Assembly: GCA_030268105.1 (NCBI GenBank)
Contig: BSDZ01000017.1
Span: 3,204,001 to 3,268,000 of the forward strand
Direction of reading: 5' to 3'
Origin: Volvox africanus
Lineage: Eukaryota > Chlorophyta > Chlorophyceae > Chlamydomonadales > Volvocaceae
Length of the DNA: 64,000 nt
The position numbers and the translations under genes are program-made. This document shows positions 48,186 through 61,273 of the stretch, piece by piece. Every line of letters begins with the position of its first letter. Positions within the stretch are counted from its first letter, which is position 1. The notes under the pieces are model-generated. The model did no database searches. It was given only the letters and a program-made list of their open reading frames with translations, and was not told the DNA's origin.

Positions 48186-51100
48186 CTACCGCCGCATTTC
48201 CCCCATCTCACCTCCCGATTCACGATACCCCATTTGGTTGATTCCAGGTGAGCCCGTCCGCACACGGGCCTCTGGCGCGCTGCTGCCAACCAGGTCAGAT
48301 GTGGGACCCAGCCCCTGACGCAATGCCGAGGGCGGTGACACAGCTGGTGCAGCCGCCATACCCCCTGTCGAGTCCATCGTGCCACCGCTGCACAGCCGGG
48401 GCGCTCCAAGTAAGGGCACAGCATTGGGCTCTTGGCTGGGAGGCGGCGCCACGCAGCCGATATTGTGCCCTGGGCCGACGGCGGCGTCCACTTGTGCTGT
48501 CGATGTGGCGGGCGCGGGCAGCAGCTGGTCGTTAATGGGTACCGGAATAGAGACTCCTGGTGGGACCGCTGCGTCCGCTGTCGCTGCTGCCGCTGCAAAG
48601 GTCTCAATCGTGAGGTCCACGACGTCCTGTGGCGCATCTCTCCGACTGGCCCTGCCCGTGGTGGTCGTGCTACGGAGCGCCGTGTTCACCCCCTCGGACG
48701 TACGCTGCAGCCACCTGTAGACCTCCTCGAATGTAGGCCTGTGGGCAAATCGGCGGGCGGGTACGGACACGTGTGTCTGTGTGTGTCTGTGTGTGATATC
48801 TAATAACGGTCGCATGAGGAGACATGGAAATCCAAACACAGCCAGCCGACAGGACGGGGTTTATGGACTTCAACGTGTTTAAACGTCAAACAGAGTAATA
48901 TTCGTACCCGAGGTGTGCGCCCGTACGAGGTAGCACGGGATGAATGTGAGGGCACGCAGTCGCTCTGACGAGGTAATCCTTAGCCACTCACAGCACGTGA
49001 TCGTGCGTCGGAACGCCGAGAGAGGTATTGCCTATCGCAAGACCCATCACCACCATCACACCTCTCTCCTGCTGCCCCCTCAAGCCCCCAGCGTGCACTG
49101 CATACCGCACCTGCGCACTAATGCACACAAGACCATGCATACCTTGCCGTGGGTTCCGATGCCCAGCAAGCTTTGGCCAGTCCCCGGTATGCAGGTGGGC
49201 AGTGTGGCGGCAGCACGGGCCTTCCGCCCGAGGTGGCCACGTGGTAGGCTAGCATGGGCTGCGGTATATCCAAGTACGCCTGCTCGCCGGTATACAGCTC
49301 GTAGACTGGTGGGATGCATAAGGATGGGCAGGCGCCGCCGCACACATACAGCGCGGCAAAGAGGGGGCAAGAGGGGATATGGGTTCGGGAAGGACGAAGG
49401 AGCGGATGAAACTGGAACAGTCATACATGCAGGCGACTTGTAAGGCGACCGCACGGTGTGCTAACAACGTCCTTCGTTCGCGCTGTTAACAGTTGGCTGT
49501 AAGTTGCAGTCAGTTGCCCTTCGCTCACAACAGCTATTGCGGCAAGGAGTCCCACGGCCCCAATAGACCTACGTAGAACGCCGAAGCTGTAGACATCGCT
49601 CGCCTTAGACACACGACCGTGGAGGAGCACCTCTGTGGGGTCCCGAGGGTGCAGTACCGGAGCAATCACGAGGGCGCAATCTCAGTTTGCAGGCAGCACT
49701 TCTGCACCGGCGCTCAGTCAGCACAATAGTGGGACTTTCTTTTTTGGCTTTGCCCGGAACCTTCTGATGGACATGGACATGGACATGGACGCGCATCCGG
49801 AAAACGGAATGTGCAATCCGCATCTCCAGCACTGGAGAGGACATACGTGAGGGGATATTTGGATGCTTATGTCAAGGCGTACGTGGCGCCTCCTCGTTCC
49901 TAGTTCCAACACGCTAGCAGCCCACATATCCCCTCCTCCTTAAACTCAAGCGGCCCAATTTACAGAGCACTCAGCGGGGCCCCCTTTCCACGACTGCCGC
50001 ACGCCCCGCTCCCCCATCATGGCCGAGGCCCCGTAACTGAGCATGCAGGCCACGCACCTGGAGCCATGTGGGTGATGGATCCCTGAAGATGCGGGGGACA
50101 GGTGTGGGCGGGGGCGGAGGGTAGGAGCCGGGAAGTGGCCGGGGTGCAGGGTGGGATAGAGAGTAGCCAAGCAGAGGGAAGTGAAGGTGCAACATAGCGA
50201 GTGGCGAGTGGCGCTGAAGATAAGACGGAACGTGCTTTAACATCGGCCGATGCACGCAACATAATCTACATGGTTAACCTACTTAAATCTGAATACAGGT
50301 CACTGCAATTGGATGGATCCATGCGGTGGGTTCGCTGGTTGAGATAAACCCACGAGCGTTGATTCCTAGGAAGCATGGTCATGGTGCAGCCTTTCTTCGC
50401 GCGCTCGGCTCGTGCTTACTAAACGCCCCTACGGCCGGTTCACCCTTCGTTACTTACTAACTGTCCCTTGGTCACGTGCGTGGCTTCTGGCTCTTCGAGG
50501 CGGAACGACAACCCAAAGTCGCCCACCTTGGCCTGCAGCCGGCCGCTACCGGGCTGCTGCTTTAGCAGTACATTGGCAGCCTTCAAATCTGCACCATGAA
50601 ATCGAACGACCGGCTCACAGGGGTTTGAAAAGGATGAGGCAGCTAAGCAGGCCCCTCCCCCTTTTTCTACTGGGTAAGCAGTCAAGGGATGCACTCCTGG
50701 CTCCCCTTTTTTCCCTCAGCAGCGAGTGGGAGAGTTCCCCTAACCCGCTGGGAGCAATGACTGGCCCAGACCAGCCATGCATAAGAGGCGCAATTGCACA
50801 TCATGGCTAGCATCCCTCTAAACGGCCTGACATATAGGACAGGAGATACCGGCGAGGCCATTCGGCTCAAATGCAACGATAAGTCCACACATTTGCAGTT
50901 TTCCTCATTCCTCGCATATTCACGATATCGTATCGCGATCAGTCGAAAGAGTACGACTCTTAGTTGTAAAAGGGAAGGTACGGGTGAGTGGATCACGCGT
51001 GGCATTTCATCCTCCAGGACGCTGAGTGCCCTACACGCCGAACACCTCTCCCCGCTGTCCAGCGTACCTGCGTGGATGATGTTGGCGGAGTGAAGGTACG

Positions 51101-54100
51101 CCATCCCGGACGCAACTTGTGATGCGATATCGATGACCGCCGGCAGCCGCAACATCCCGCCACCTGCGAATTCGGATATGCGGCCTTGAGGCGAAGATCA
51201 CTAGAGAACCATCCGCTCGTAGGGCGGGGAGATGGTTGTAAGTGCAGAACGTCCTCACGTGCGCCTGAGTCAGTGCCCACGCATACATGAGTCAGGGTCC
51301 CAGGGACCCGGCAATGGACCGACCGCACCGTGGACCGCCGCCCTAACCCCACTCGTGGGCACAGACATCACGAACTGCAGCTCAAATCGACCCATCGAAT
51401 GGACCTGGTGGGCCCCCGCCACTCACTGACAGCGTCGTAGTACTGCATCCTCCGCAGCGCGTGAACTACCGACCCACCATCGCAGAACCTGTCACGGAAG
51501 GGACCGAGCGAAAAACAAATAACACACATGCGTTAGATTCAGTTCTTTATGGTTATCAAGATCTTGCACGGATGCCTGTTACACCTCGCGGGCTGTTAAA
51601 AAGGGCTCGGATAGGGTACAGCCTGCAGCCGGTGTTAACGCCATTCGGCAGCCGGTCTGCCTCCGTGACAGGGCGGGAAAGCTCCGGAGCCGCTCAGCTT
51701 CCCACCCTCATAATGGACTTCCCCCTCGCAAGGCTGGCAACCGAAGAAACGGGCCAGCGTGTGCATGCACCAAGAGCGACAGGCTAAACGCTGATGGCCT
51801 ATTTACTCACTCCGAAACCATTTTCAATTGGTAGAAAGGCACCATGTCGTCCACTGCCGTACCAGTGTTGGGAGCCGACTTCTGCTGCTTCTGCTGTTGC
51901 TGGTGTTTCTGCGACTGTCCAGAATTGCTGCCACCTCGCTCAGAAGGACGGGTGTTGACCCTGCAGGTGGGGCACACGGGCATGATAGTTCGAGCAAGTC
52001 CTATTGCGACGTTTCTGGATGAAAACGTGACAGACACATCTCGACATTGGAAAAATGGCAGGAAGTGGCCTGCGGTGGAGGTGGCAGCAATAGGGCATGC
52101 TGGTGAGCCATTCTTAATCCAACGCCCAATGCGATTCGGCAGTCCGAATGCATCTCAGCTCAGCAAGGGGGAGACAGGCTATCGCGACAGGCAGAGACTG
52201 GCGTTGAGGTTGAGGTTGAGGTTGAGAATGAGGTTGAGATTGATGTTGAGGTAAGAGGTAGGTGGGAGGGCTCCTCGACATTCGGCAGCACCTGCCTGGG
52301 GATTGCATCTGGGTTGTATCAGCAGTACGTGGAACACCGAGAATGGCCGAGTTCGGATCAGTCACTTACATCACGTCCTCTGAAGTGCTGCTCACGGGTT
52401 TGGTGGCCGGGGAGTACTCGAGCAGCGCCACCGAGTAGGTCTGTGGGCAGTCAATGTGAGCCCGTTGCGGGCAATGCCCCACAGGCCGTACAAATGGTCA
52501 GCTGTGCTGGAGATGATGTATACCTTGTATGCATATGTTCCCTGCATACTGAAAGCCCCCCTCCACCCCTCGCTCCTTTTATGTAACCCACTACCCGCGC
52601 AGATGCAGATTGCGAATTCTCACATATCCCAGGACCGAATCCGAATGCACTCGTTTTCAAGTCGTCGTGATCTTTCCTAATAATGCAGGTGCCGAATGGA
52701 GGTGCTAAGAGATGGTCTGGGACGCGTCCTTCTCCCGCCCCGAGAGACCTAACCCAAATGCGCAGTCACCGCACCAATACGCCACCGTTGGGAAGACGGA
52801 GAAGCCGTGCCATCCCCTCCAGCTACCTGAAGGACGCACGGGTGGTTGAGGAGTGTTGAGATGGCGGCCTCCCCCAATACGTGCTGCCACTGCGCCTGGC
52901 CGTACTGGCTGACCGGCACACTGATCACCTTGAGCGCTACAGTGACGCCCTTCCACTCGCCTGCCGCATCCACCGACCACGCAAGCACGCAACCATCCAG
53001 GCAGATGCGATATCCATTATGTGTTGATTGGGCCAGTGCTTCCATGCTCACACGTCAGGAGAGGGTTGAAACGCACGGACAAGATGAGTTGCGGGGGACT
53101 ATGCTTATGGATGCACTTCCCTTGGGCGCTGGGGATGCTAATTCCGAATGCAAACCTCATTCCAGGTCATTGCCCAGACCTCTCTCCCTCAAGTGATCCC
53201 CCCGATGTTTGAATACACGTCATGTGGATCCCGCCTTCTGCATCACCAACGCAGCCTGACAGGCCCGCCGGACCTTCGCGCGATCAGCACGCAGTCCCAG
53301 GAGCTGCGTGAGGACGCACCCAACCGTTTCGCCACCCACCTTTGTACACCCGGCCGAACTGCAGTCAGCGGGAGGGATAAGGTGGCAGACAGGGGGAGAG
53401 CGGCAGGGAGCGGGGAACGGGGGTGGTGAATAGGCTATGCTATGCACGTTAGTCTTATATGATGGAGCGCGGGACGGGCGACCGCATCCTTTCACACCAT
53501 GACCACCACGCCATCAAGCAGCATAACAGGAGTGACGAGGTTCATACACCTCCAGGTAAAAGATTGTATCCCTAGTGCCATCAAAGGGTGACATCACCCA
53601 TCTAGTTACAAACGACCCCAGCTAGCGTTTTTTTGGTGGCCTTGAAAGAGGGGCGTCCCCAAGGAGCCCGTTCCCAACAGCTGCACGCCTTCCCAGTTGC
53701 ACTTACAGTGCCCTTGCCTACAAGGTGCAGATTGCGAACATCCGAAAGGTCGTCCCCTGAGGAAGCCACCACCATTTTGCTGCTAAGCTCCGCGCGGACC
53801 TCAATAAGGGGGATACGAGCATGCGAATGCAGAGGAAACCGGATTCGTCAGCGGCTCGGGGCCAGGAAGGGGTCGCCGAGCGATTTCGCTGTGTAACTGC
53901 GGTTCCACTCAGGGAGCCCAGAACCCCATCCCAAGGTGGTGTGCATGCGTGCCGTATGGTTAAAGCGAACCCCAATCATCAGGTAGCCATGGGGGCCATG
54001 GAGACGGCGAGAAATCGTCTGGTAATGGAGGAAGCCGCTCGTTGCCTAGCGCCTTGAAGAGGAGTGACATCTGGATCAACGGCAGCGTCGGGGACGCAGG

Positions 54101-56809
54101 CAGGACCAGCAGCTCCCCTCCTGTCATCTCCCCTCCTGTCATCTCCGCTGCCAAACAGACGGTCATCGCACTAGCACACTAGCCAAAACAGAAGACACAT
54201 GGCGTCCGAAACCCACCTTCGCTATCCGGTCGAGAGCCTCCTTGCTGACCACCGGCACGTACCCCTGCACGTACAAACTCGGTTCATGTCCGCGTGGGAA
54301 TCAAGCGCTGAGAATTGCCGCAGCGCTTGGACCTGGTTATGTACTTAAGAAAATAGCAGCAGGAGACGGGCCTGTGCTACCAGTAATAGTGAGAATCGGA
54401 ATCTGCTTCCCCAAACACAGACTCACCGGTACGTACGGCTTCCTCCGCTGCGCCTCGCGAGCTGCCGCAGCGGGAAGCAGCCGGGCCAATGCGTCCTGCA
54501 TGATGCGCGCACCCATGCCTCGGCCGGGCCTCCCTGCCCTGCCGCCTGCTTCAAAGTCGGCTCCGAAGCCCATGCCCGGGTGGCCATCTGGACCGGGCAG
54601 GGAGCTACCGCGCCTCGCGACACCCCGGCGGCGAATACACCACACAGTTGCAAACACGAAGGCAAGAGCCAACCCTCCTGTTGGTGAACAGAAACGAGTG
54701 GGGAAGAATGATTGCGTGCGGAATGACGCGTAAGGAGGAGCTGATGCAGTGTCAGTGTAAAGTGTGGGAAGGCCCCCAGCAACGGAGCCCATGTCCAAGT
54801 GGATCAGAGCGGCCCTTACGTACGTAAACGAAAACACTGCATTACGACTTAGCTGTAAGCTGGATAGGCAAATGGGTCAGTCACCTGGATGTGCAACTGC
54901 AGGTGCTGCTGTAAGTGTGTCCGAATAAGGAGAGCGCACTTATTGGCGTGGGAAGCTGACGGCTGCGCAAGGAACATACATACACACATACATACATATA
55001 CGGTCACGCCGGCCGGTAAATCGCAAATCACGATACGGCTACTCGGCATAACGTGAAGATGCCTTCCGAATGAAACACAGGAAGCCAATGAGCAGTTCGC
55101 AAATATTGGAGCTGGTAGCAACATCCTTTTTGCGCTGTGATGCGAACGTAATCCGCAGCAACAGCGGTACCAGTGTGACGTATCACATACCGGTGATGAC
55201 GGCTGGAAGGAGAATGTTGGTTAGGTTGTTGCCCCCCGCGTCCCCATCTTGCGCTGAGGATCCCTCAGGGGACCTGGGCGGGCTGGCGGTGATGCTGGTG
55301 TTGAAAAGGGAAGTGTTGGAAAGCAACTCCTTCACGCACTGTTCCGGCCCGCTAGCACTGAGGCACGACATACTGGCGTAGGCGCGGCACCAGTACGTAA
55401 CGTTCCGCTCATACAAATCGTATGACTGGCCGTTGAAACGAGTGATGCTGGTCGCGAGGTCGTCAATTGCCTGCGTGTGCGCGTGTGTGTTTGTTTATAA
55501 TCGTACCGAACAGGAATGAGGAAAGCTTAGGAAAACCCGCCAACTCCTTGACCCTGACTCTACGAGCAATACCATCCAATGCAATCCACTACGTGTCTAT
55601 TGGAACGTTTATCGGGAAGGCCAACGTCAACCACTTCTGTGCGCCCCTCAGATACATTGCATACGTTCACGTTGAGCAGTACCTAAGTATTGTTCGAAGC
55701 GGACGAAAGGAGCCCTGGCTGCTCGTGCAATTATTATTCCCATAGTGTCTCAGGACGCATTCGGAGAAACGTGTCGCACTTTTTTTCTCTGTGTTTGGTG
55801 TCCTCCCGCTCAGGTCAGGCATGCCCTGCCCCGCCCCGCCCGCCCCGTCCTAGTTGGGTCGCACCAGGACCTCTGCCATGCACGTTACGTTGATGTTGTC
55901 GTTGTAATCTGAGGTGCTGCTGTTCATCCAGCTAGCTGGGGTTCCCGGGGGCGGCACGTAGCAGAAGGGCTGCAGCGAGGCAGTTTGAACCGCCCTGTCT
56001 GCGAGCCGTGTGTAGGATGTGACATGCTGCACGAAGATTTGCAAAGGGAGGCATCCGTCCCGCAACTTCGCACATTGGGTGAATCGGATCGCGGCCCTGG
56101 AAAAGGAGACGCATAAAGGGTTTGTTTGTCCCAATTGAGGCCTGATATGGGTTAGTAAATTTCCTCCCGCAATTGTACGCTTTGCAAGCGTCGGTTAGCG
56201 CAGCTCGTAGACTTGAGGGCGTAGGCGACATTATTTCTGTCCTTTCCGAAAGCGGGATCGCTCGCCGCCGTTTCATAAGGCGGTCACTTTATGGAGGCAA
56301 AAAGTCCTACCCCCAAAGCTCTTCCGCGTACCCAACCCCCAAGCCTCCGACCTGAGAACATACCTGACGCCTGGCTGAGCCAAAGTTATAATCTGGGCAT
56401 CGTAGCCAAGCTGCGATAATCCATGCCATATAAAGAGGTTTCGAAATCCAAGAGTTGTATTGTCCGCCAGTTTAAAGATGCCTTGGCCAGTGTTACCGAA
56501 GTCAATGCCGCTCGCAAACTGGAGCGCCTGAGGCTGAGGCCATTTTGAATTGTTCGAAAGCTGTTGTACCGTGACGCTGCCCACAAGCTCTACTTGGCGG
56601 TTGGGTCCTATTACGAGGCCGCCAGCTACCGCCGACGCGGATAGCGTGTCCCATGCAAAGACTCCCGATCCCAGGAACACTTGTTCAACTGAAGGATCAC
56701 GTAGCGCATTAACGATATCTATGACTGATGTTACGAGACCAACCGCGCGCCCCGTGACACATGGGTGGACGTTCAAGAAAGAAAAAAAGAGAAATAGCCA
56801 AAGTGCCAT
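48186..56809 (-). CDS. receptor-like protein kinase with signal peptide, ectodomain and transmembrane helix
   Basis: A minus-strand, multi-exon gene. The ATG at 56809 starts a classical signal peptide (MALWLFLFFSFLNVHPCVTG). Ectodomain exons are 56809-56364, 56096-55865 and 55470-55191, rich in N-x-S/T sites (NNS, NSS, NVT, NTS) with scattered cysteines. The transmembrane helix (LLPAVITGGLALAFVFATVW then CIRRRG) spans the join to exon 54677-54427. Kinase exons follow: glycine loop LVGKGT near 53710; VALKV (ATP lysine) near 52935; helix C with LGEAAISTLLNHP, exon ending 52827; TYSVALLEYSP, 52440-52370; CDGGSVVHALRRM near 51480; MAYLHSANIIHA near 51090; DLKAANVLL near 50590; VGDFGLS near 50515; THMAP near 50075; EVLLHGRVSKASDVYSFGV near 49630. 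A Pro/Ser/Ala-rich tail (48770-48186) ends the protein. The catalytic loop reads HAD rather than HRD. Ligand is unknown. Several exon borders are approximate. Confidence 0.75.
49767..49790. repeat. GACATG tandem repeat
   Basis: About four copies of the hexamer GACATG lie within an intron of the receptor kinase gene. Confidence 0.8.
52202..52252. repeat. GTTGAG-type hexamer repeat
   Basis: About eight imperfect copies of (G)TTGAG lie within an intron of the receptor kinase gene. Confidence 0.8.
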
Positions 56810-56839
56810 TGTCAGCAGGCTGCGCCTTGTCGCTGTCAC

Positions 56840-58749
56840 CCCATGTCAAAAATATATTAGAGTATTCTATTATTTGCTGATTCTTTCCAAAGTGCCCTAG
56901 CACCGCACCATTAGTTAAGCACTATGCTGACTAAGAATGTTCCAACGGAGGTTTTATCTTCCAAAGGCTGCCATTTGGAAGGTATGAAGCTCGTCCAAAT
57001 CAAAATTGCTTTGTAAATGAATAAAAGTAACCAATCTCAGGTCCCTAAGGGCACGTGGACCCCATCAGGAAACGGTTGGGACCCTGTGGTACAACTGGAC
57101 TGGAACCTAACTGAGAAACTAAAAGGAAGAGGTTATAAATATTTTTGTAATTTGCATAATTGAATAGCAATCAGTGTGCGATATAACGGTCCTGAAGATT
57201 ACATGATGGTGCCCCTATGGGGTACGACAGGAACGCATGATATATATTCCGAGGTGAATAGTTGTTATCTCAAAGAATCTTAATATCAGTGAACAGAAGC
57301 TGCGTCTGAAAAGTGATCCTTCTCATTCCCTTCGAATTCGTGCTGGGCAGGGTGAAGGTCTGTTGATGAACATGTACTCGTCATAAACACTTTTTCTCCC
57401 GCATTGACCAAAAAGCTGTAAGTACCAAGTGGTATTTATATCACAGACATTTCACTCAGAATCGGGTTCTAAGTAAAGAGGAGCAAACTAGCAGTAAACG
57501 AAACTGGCACGAACGCTCTACGACGTTCGACACGAAAGGACGATACCCAAACAGGGTTGCACACTAAATAACTTTCATGACAAACGAGTGTTACCGAGAG
57601 GATGGTGTGCGCACAGCGCAAGTGAAACTGCCTCAATCGACGGTGCGCATCCAGGAGTTCGATACCAATTTTACAAAGAAATGCATCAAATCATACGTCA
57701 CCATGGTGCAGATCTAGGGCCTAAGTAATCATTTAGCATGGGGCAACGCACTTTTGTGTCGGCCGAGCTCGGGGCAAGACAGCATGCGCATTCATACTCG
57801 TAAGGACGGGAACCAAATGTTATTGTTGTGATCCCCATTACATTAACGCGATTGGCCAATGATCGCAGGACTCTACTAGTCGGGTGTAAATATGCCTTTG
57901 AGTGCCCTGCGACTGGTCCAAGTTAGTGAACCTACAACCTAAGCAATGTAAGATTGTCAAATCCTACTCGCTGTAATCCATCCTTGTTTCAATGCACTGG
58001 ATATTGTTGTAATTATCGGCAGGTATCACGTAACCTCGGTCGCCCGGCGTCGCTCGCCCGGGCCGTCCTGCGTGTCGATCTTGCCCCGGTTCAGTTCAAG
58101 CTTTAATATCCGGGCGTTTTATTGAAAGAAATAGCGCATATCAATAAGAGACGATTAGAGGGTTGCAACTTGCCGGGTAAGTGTATAGAAACGGTGCGGA
58201 ACGCGTCCATGGTTTGTCTAAGGTAATCGTACAGCGTTTCCAAACGCACATCGCAACCCAGACGCGCAAAAGGATGACAGAGTAAATAAGTAAAAACATG
58301 TAATATTTTTAAATTGCATGACTTTATAAGCCCTTATGACGCAGTGCTGCAAACAACGATGAGATGTATTACGCAAGCTAAAACGAACACGGTGTCTTGC
58401 CTGAAGGCTTGAACGCACTGTAAGCGTTCGTATCATTTAATCGCGAATTCATGAGATCATAGTAAATATGGGCATCCGGGGAATTTGGAAATTCGGGTCT
58501 GTCCTTCAGGATGCATCTTTCCCAACTGCTTCTCCTTATCCTCTGGGTAGCTAAATTCCTAGTCCTAATCCTTGCAATCGGCAGCCAATATCAGTGTCTC
58601 CTACTTGCTTGGCTCTTTTGCTCCTGAATCAGCACAAGCTCTAGGCTCGTGTGTTCTCTCTGCTACTACAGTGCTATCTTTCTGTAAGGAAAACGGCGCC
58701 GGACGAAACGAAAATGCTGAATGCCCAACGCTGGGACGTGGCACTGACA
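56840..58749. other. spacer, AT-rich, no supported gene
   Basis: No frame here looks coding. It should include the receptor kinase promoter. It ends where homology to the PAO-family gene begins. Confidence 0.45.
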
Positions 58750-61018
58750 TAAACCTTACACCACACTCATTACGGTTGGAGCACAAAGGCAGCATGAAGG
58801 ACCAAGCGAGGAAGCGTGCCGATACAAAGTCAGACAATTCAGCCCATATGGCGTTTCCCCGGGCGGTGCGCAATAGCGATGCTTAGGGCTGACTGGGAAG
58901 AGACAGCCTCTTTTCCTAACCTAGCTGACTCTAAATTCAGCTGGGCGCAAGACGAGACCTTGTCATTACCTCCAACCACAGACCTAAGTCACAGACTGTC
59001 GCTCAGCCTCTCACGCACAACAAAGCATAAGCTGGAAAAGCCGCCAAGGGTGAGTCCACCGCCTTCCAACCGCGCCGTGTACAAAAGCATCAAAGCCCTG
59101 ACCGCCTGCTGTTCCCACATGCCTGCACGACATAATGTCCCCCCATGGCACACATGCAGACGATTCAACCTGCAGCACATCCTGGTTCTCATCGCTTATG
59201 CTTTCAAGTTCCGTGGCGGCGGGTACACACCCTCGTAGAACAGTCGCTGCAGACCATCTAATCGCGACCCTACAAGAGCTGCAGCAGCAGCCACAAGTGC
59301 CCAGACCGCCGCACGAACCATGTACCCAACACCCGAAGGGTCGTGCGGCCCTGCGACCAGAACTGTGGCCTTCAATAACGCCCAGCCGACGGCAGCGACC
59401 ACGCCGGAGCCGCCACCGGCGCCTGCAGGCCCTGCTGCCGTTGACAAGGTCCCCGCAGAAACAGCAGCGGTCCCCGTAGACGCAGCTTCCACGCCGACGG
59501 CGGCACAGAGAGTTGAGAGTAACCCTGATATAAACTGTACGGCACCCACATCAGCACATTCCATAGCCCGCATGCATTCCCCCATGCCCTCACCTGATCA
59601 AGAACTGCGGTGGCGGGTTCCTGGGCAGATCATATCTCTCACAGACCATATTTCACCTGTCTTCCATATGCCATCAAAGCCGCGCTTCGAGAGCAGTGAC
59701 ATCAACTTCAGGTCAAACGCTCCCTGCACGACATGAGGGAAGGAGGGCGGTCGGGGACTGTGGCGACTAGGAGGACACTACTACGGCCGTTTACAGCTGC
59801 GGCTATCTGCGCAAGGCAATATCAGGAGTCTTTGACACGGAGGGTCATGCAGTGCTGTGAAAGTACCGTACTCGCTGGTACGGGTAAGCACGCAGCCACT
59901 GCGCCAGTCCGGGTCCGAAGGCCAGGGGGAGTGGAGGCAAAACCTAAATGGCCACAAGCTTCGCCAGGTTGTCATGGTGCATACAGGTTCCTGATCCTGT
60001 CTGTCCCACCTTTCCCGAAGTTCCACCAACCACTTACGATATTTTTTCTGTTGCTCAGAGAAGCGTGATGAGTGAAGGGCACATGGCTGGGGTCAAGCAC
60101 ATTCTCTAGCAGCGTGGACCAGTCATACGGCAAGTCACGCCAGGTATCCTGCGAGAGCCGGCGAGCGTTGATAGACTGACCCTGATGCAGCAGCTCTTCC
60201 CGATCGGATGGATTCTGGTCATTTACACTTGCCAGGAAGTCAAGAGTACTTCGCTGGTAGGCACACAAGCATAGGCCCTTCATAGGCGCTGTGGTGACAA
60301 TGGTATTCGCTGGTATCCATGGCGACCATTTATCCCGGGGATGCCAGTCCCGGAAAGCAGGCAGTGCTTTGGTGCGTCCATGCGCCTGTCTCGCTGTGTT
60401 ATCTCCGTGCTACAATCGACGCCCACACAGAGACCTTAAATATGTACACGGCACCACACCACACCACATACCTGACTAACCCACTTGCAGTCCCTTTCAT
60501 CTAGCTCCGGGACCAGCGGAATCCGCGCCTCCTCCGCCACCGCCTCCATCAATGCCTCTCCCAGGCTTGCGTTGGCGTCACCGTTGGGTACACGGCTTGG
60601 GAAGTACAAATATTAGTCCTTGCTGTGCGCCGCGAAGGCCGAATAAATCATGTTAGAAATAATTGGATGGGAATAAAGGGGTGCAAGGCTGACTGTCAGC
60701 GTTCAGGGAGGGTGAATATTCATTCTTAGCTGAATGCTATCGCAGAAGAAAGTTGGGTCACGCGCATCCCGGCGCCGCCTTTGGCTTTATTGGTCGAAAA
60801 TGGTGCCGCCACTTAGCAATTGCAGCGAGCCGTAAGATGTGCACTAGACTACATGTATGTCATACATACGCCTCCAGGTCTCGGAATCCAAGACCCCAAG
60901 CGACGCGACACAAATTCTGGATGGAAAGGTGCGCTAAGGATAGCCCCTTGCCGAGCAGGTCTAAGTCCAGGCCCTCCTCACACCCTCATCAAAATGCTCA
61001 GCTACTGATTTGGCCACA
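58750..61018 (-). pseudogene. decayed inverted duplicate of the PAO-family gene
   Basis: Read on the minus strand, this segment aligns with 5080-9785 across exons and introns at high identity, so it is a DNA-level duplication and not a retrocopy. It lacks exons 1-3 (the Rieske domain). The exon 4 equivalent (about 60600-60485) has lost two short stretches. Exon 5 (WRDLPYDWSTLLENVLDPSH and on) is unchanged at the protein level. One deletion removes the counterpart of about 6547-7215 (exon 7 and half of exon 8). A second removes about 7292-8955 (exon 9 and the first third of exon 10). Exon 10's C-terminal part survives at 59585-59196. Without the Rieske ligands and the HxxxCxxC segment it cannot be a working oxygenase. 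Confidence 0.88.
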
Positions 61019-61273
61019 TCAGTTAATTCATAATCCAAATTTCCATATGTTTTCATGTACGTTATTGCGACTGACAAAAACGGAAATTACAACAGCTGAC
61101 ATATGCTGTTAAGCGCTCCGAAACCCTACCCTCGTACGACGGATGAACGACCGGTCCTGCTTGGCGTTTAAGTTCTGCGCGTTGCCTATCATCGGTACAT
61201 TCTGGGTAACACAGGTTGTGCAGTAAGCACAACTAAATCCGGCTTGTCGCTCTTATTCGTATTAAGCAGAAAT

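Noticed and set aside
56810..56839. Upstream GTG start for the receptor kinase
   Set aside because: The ATG at 56809 gives a classical signal peptide directly, and eukaryotic genes rarely use GTG.
58816..60068. Plus-strand ORFs across the pseudogene (140, 114, 138 and 111 residues)
   Set aside because: They are antisense to the PAO-family duplicate, and the same shadows appear on the minus strand of copy 1.
61244..61273. Upstream TTG start for FBA3
   Set aside because: The ATG at 61274 matches the start and length of the Chlamydomonas protein.
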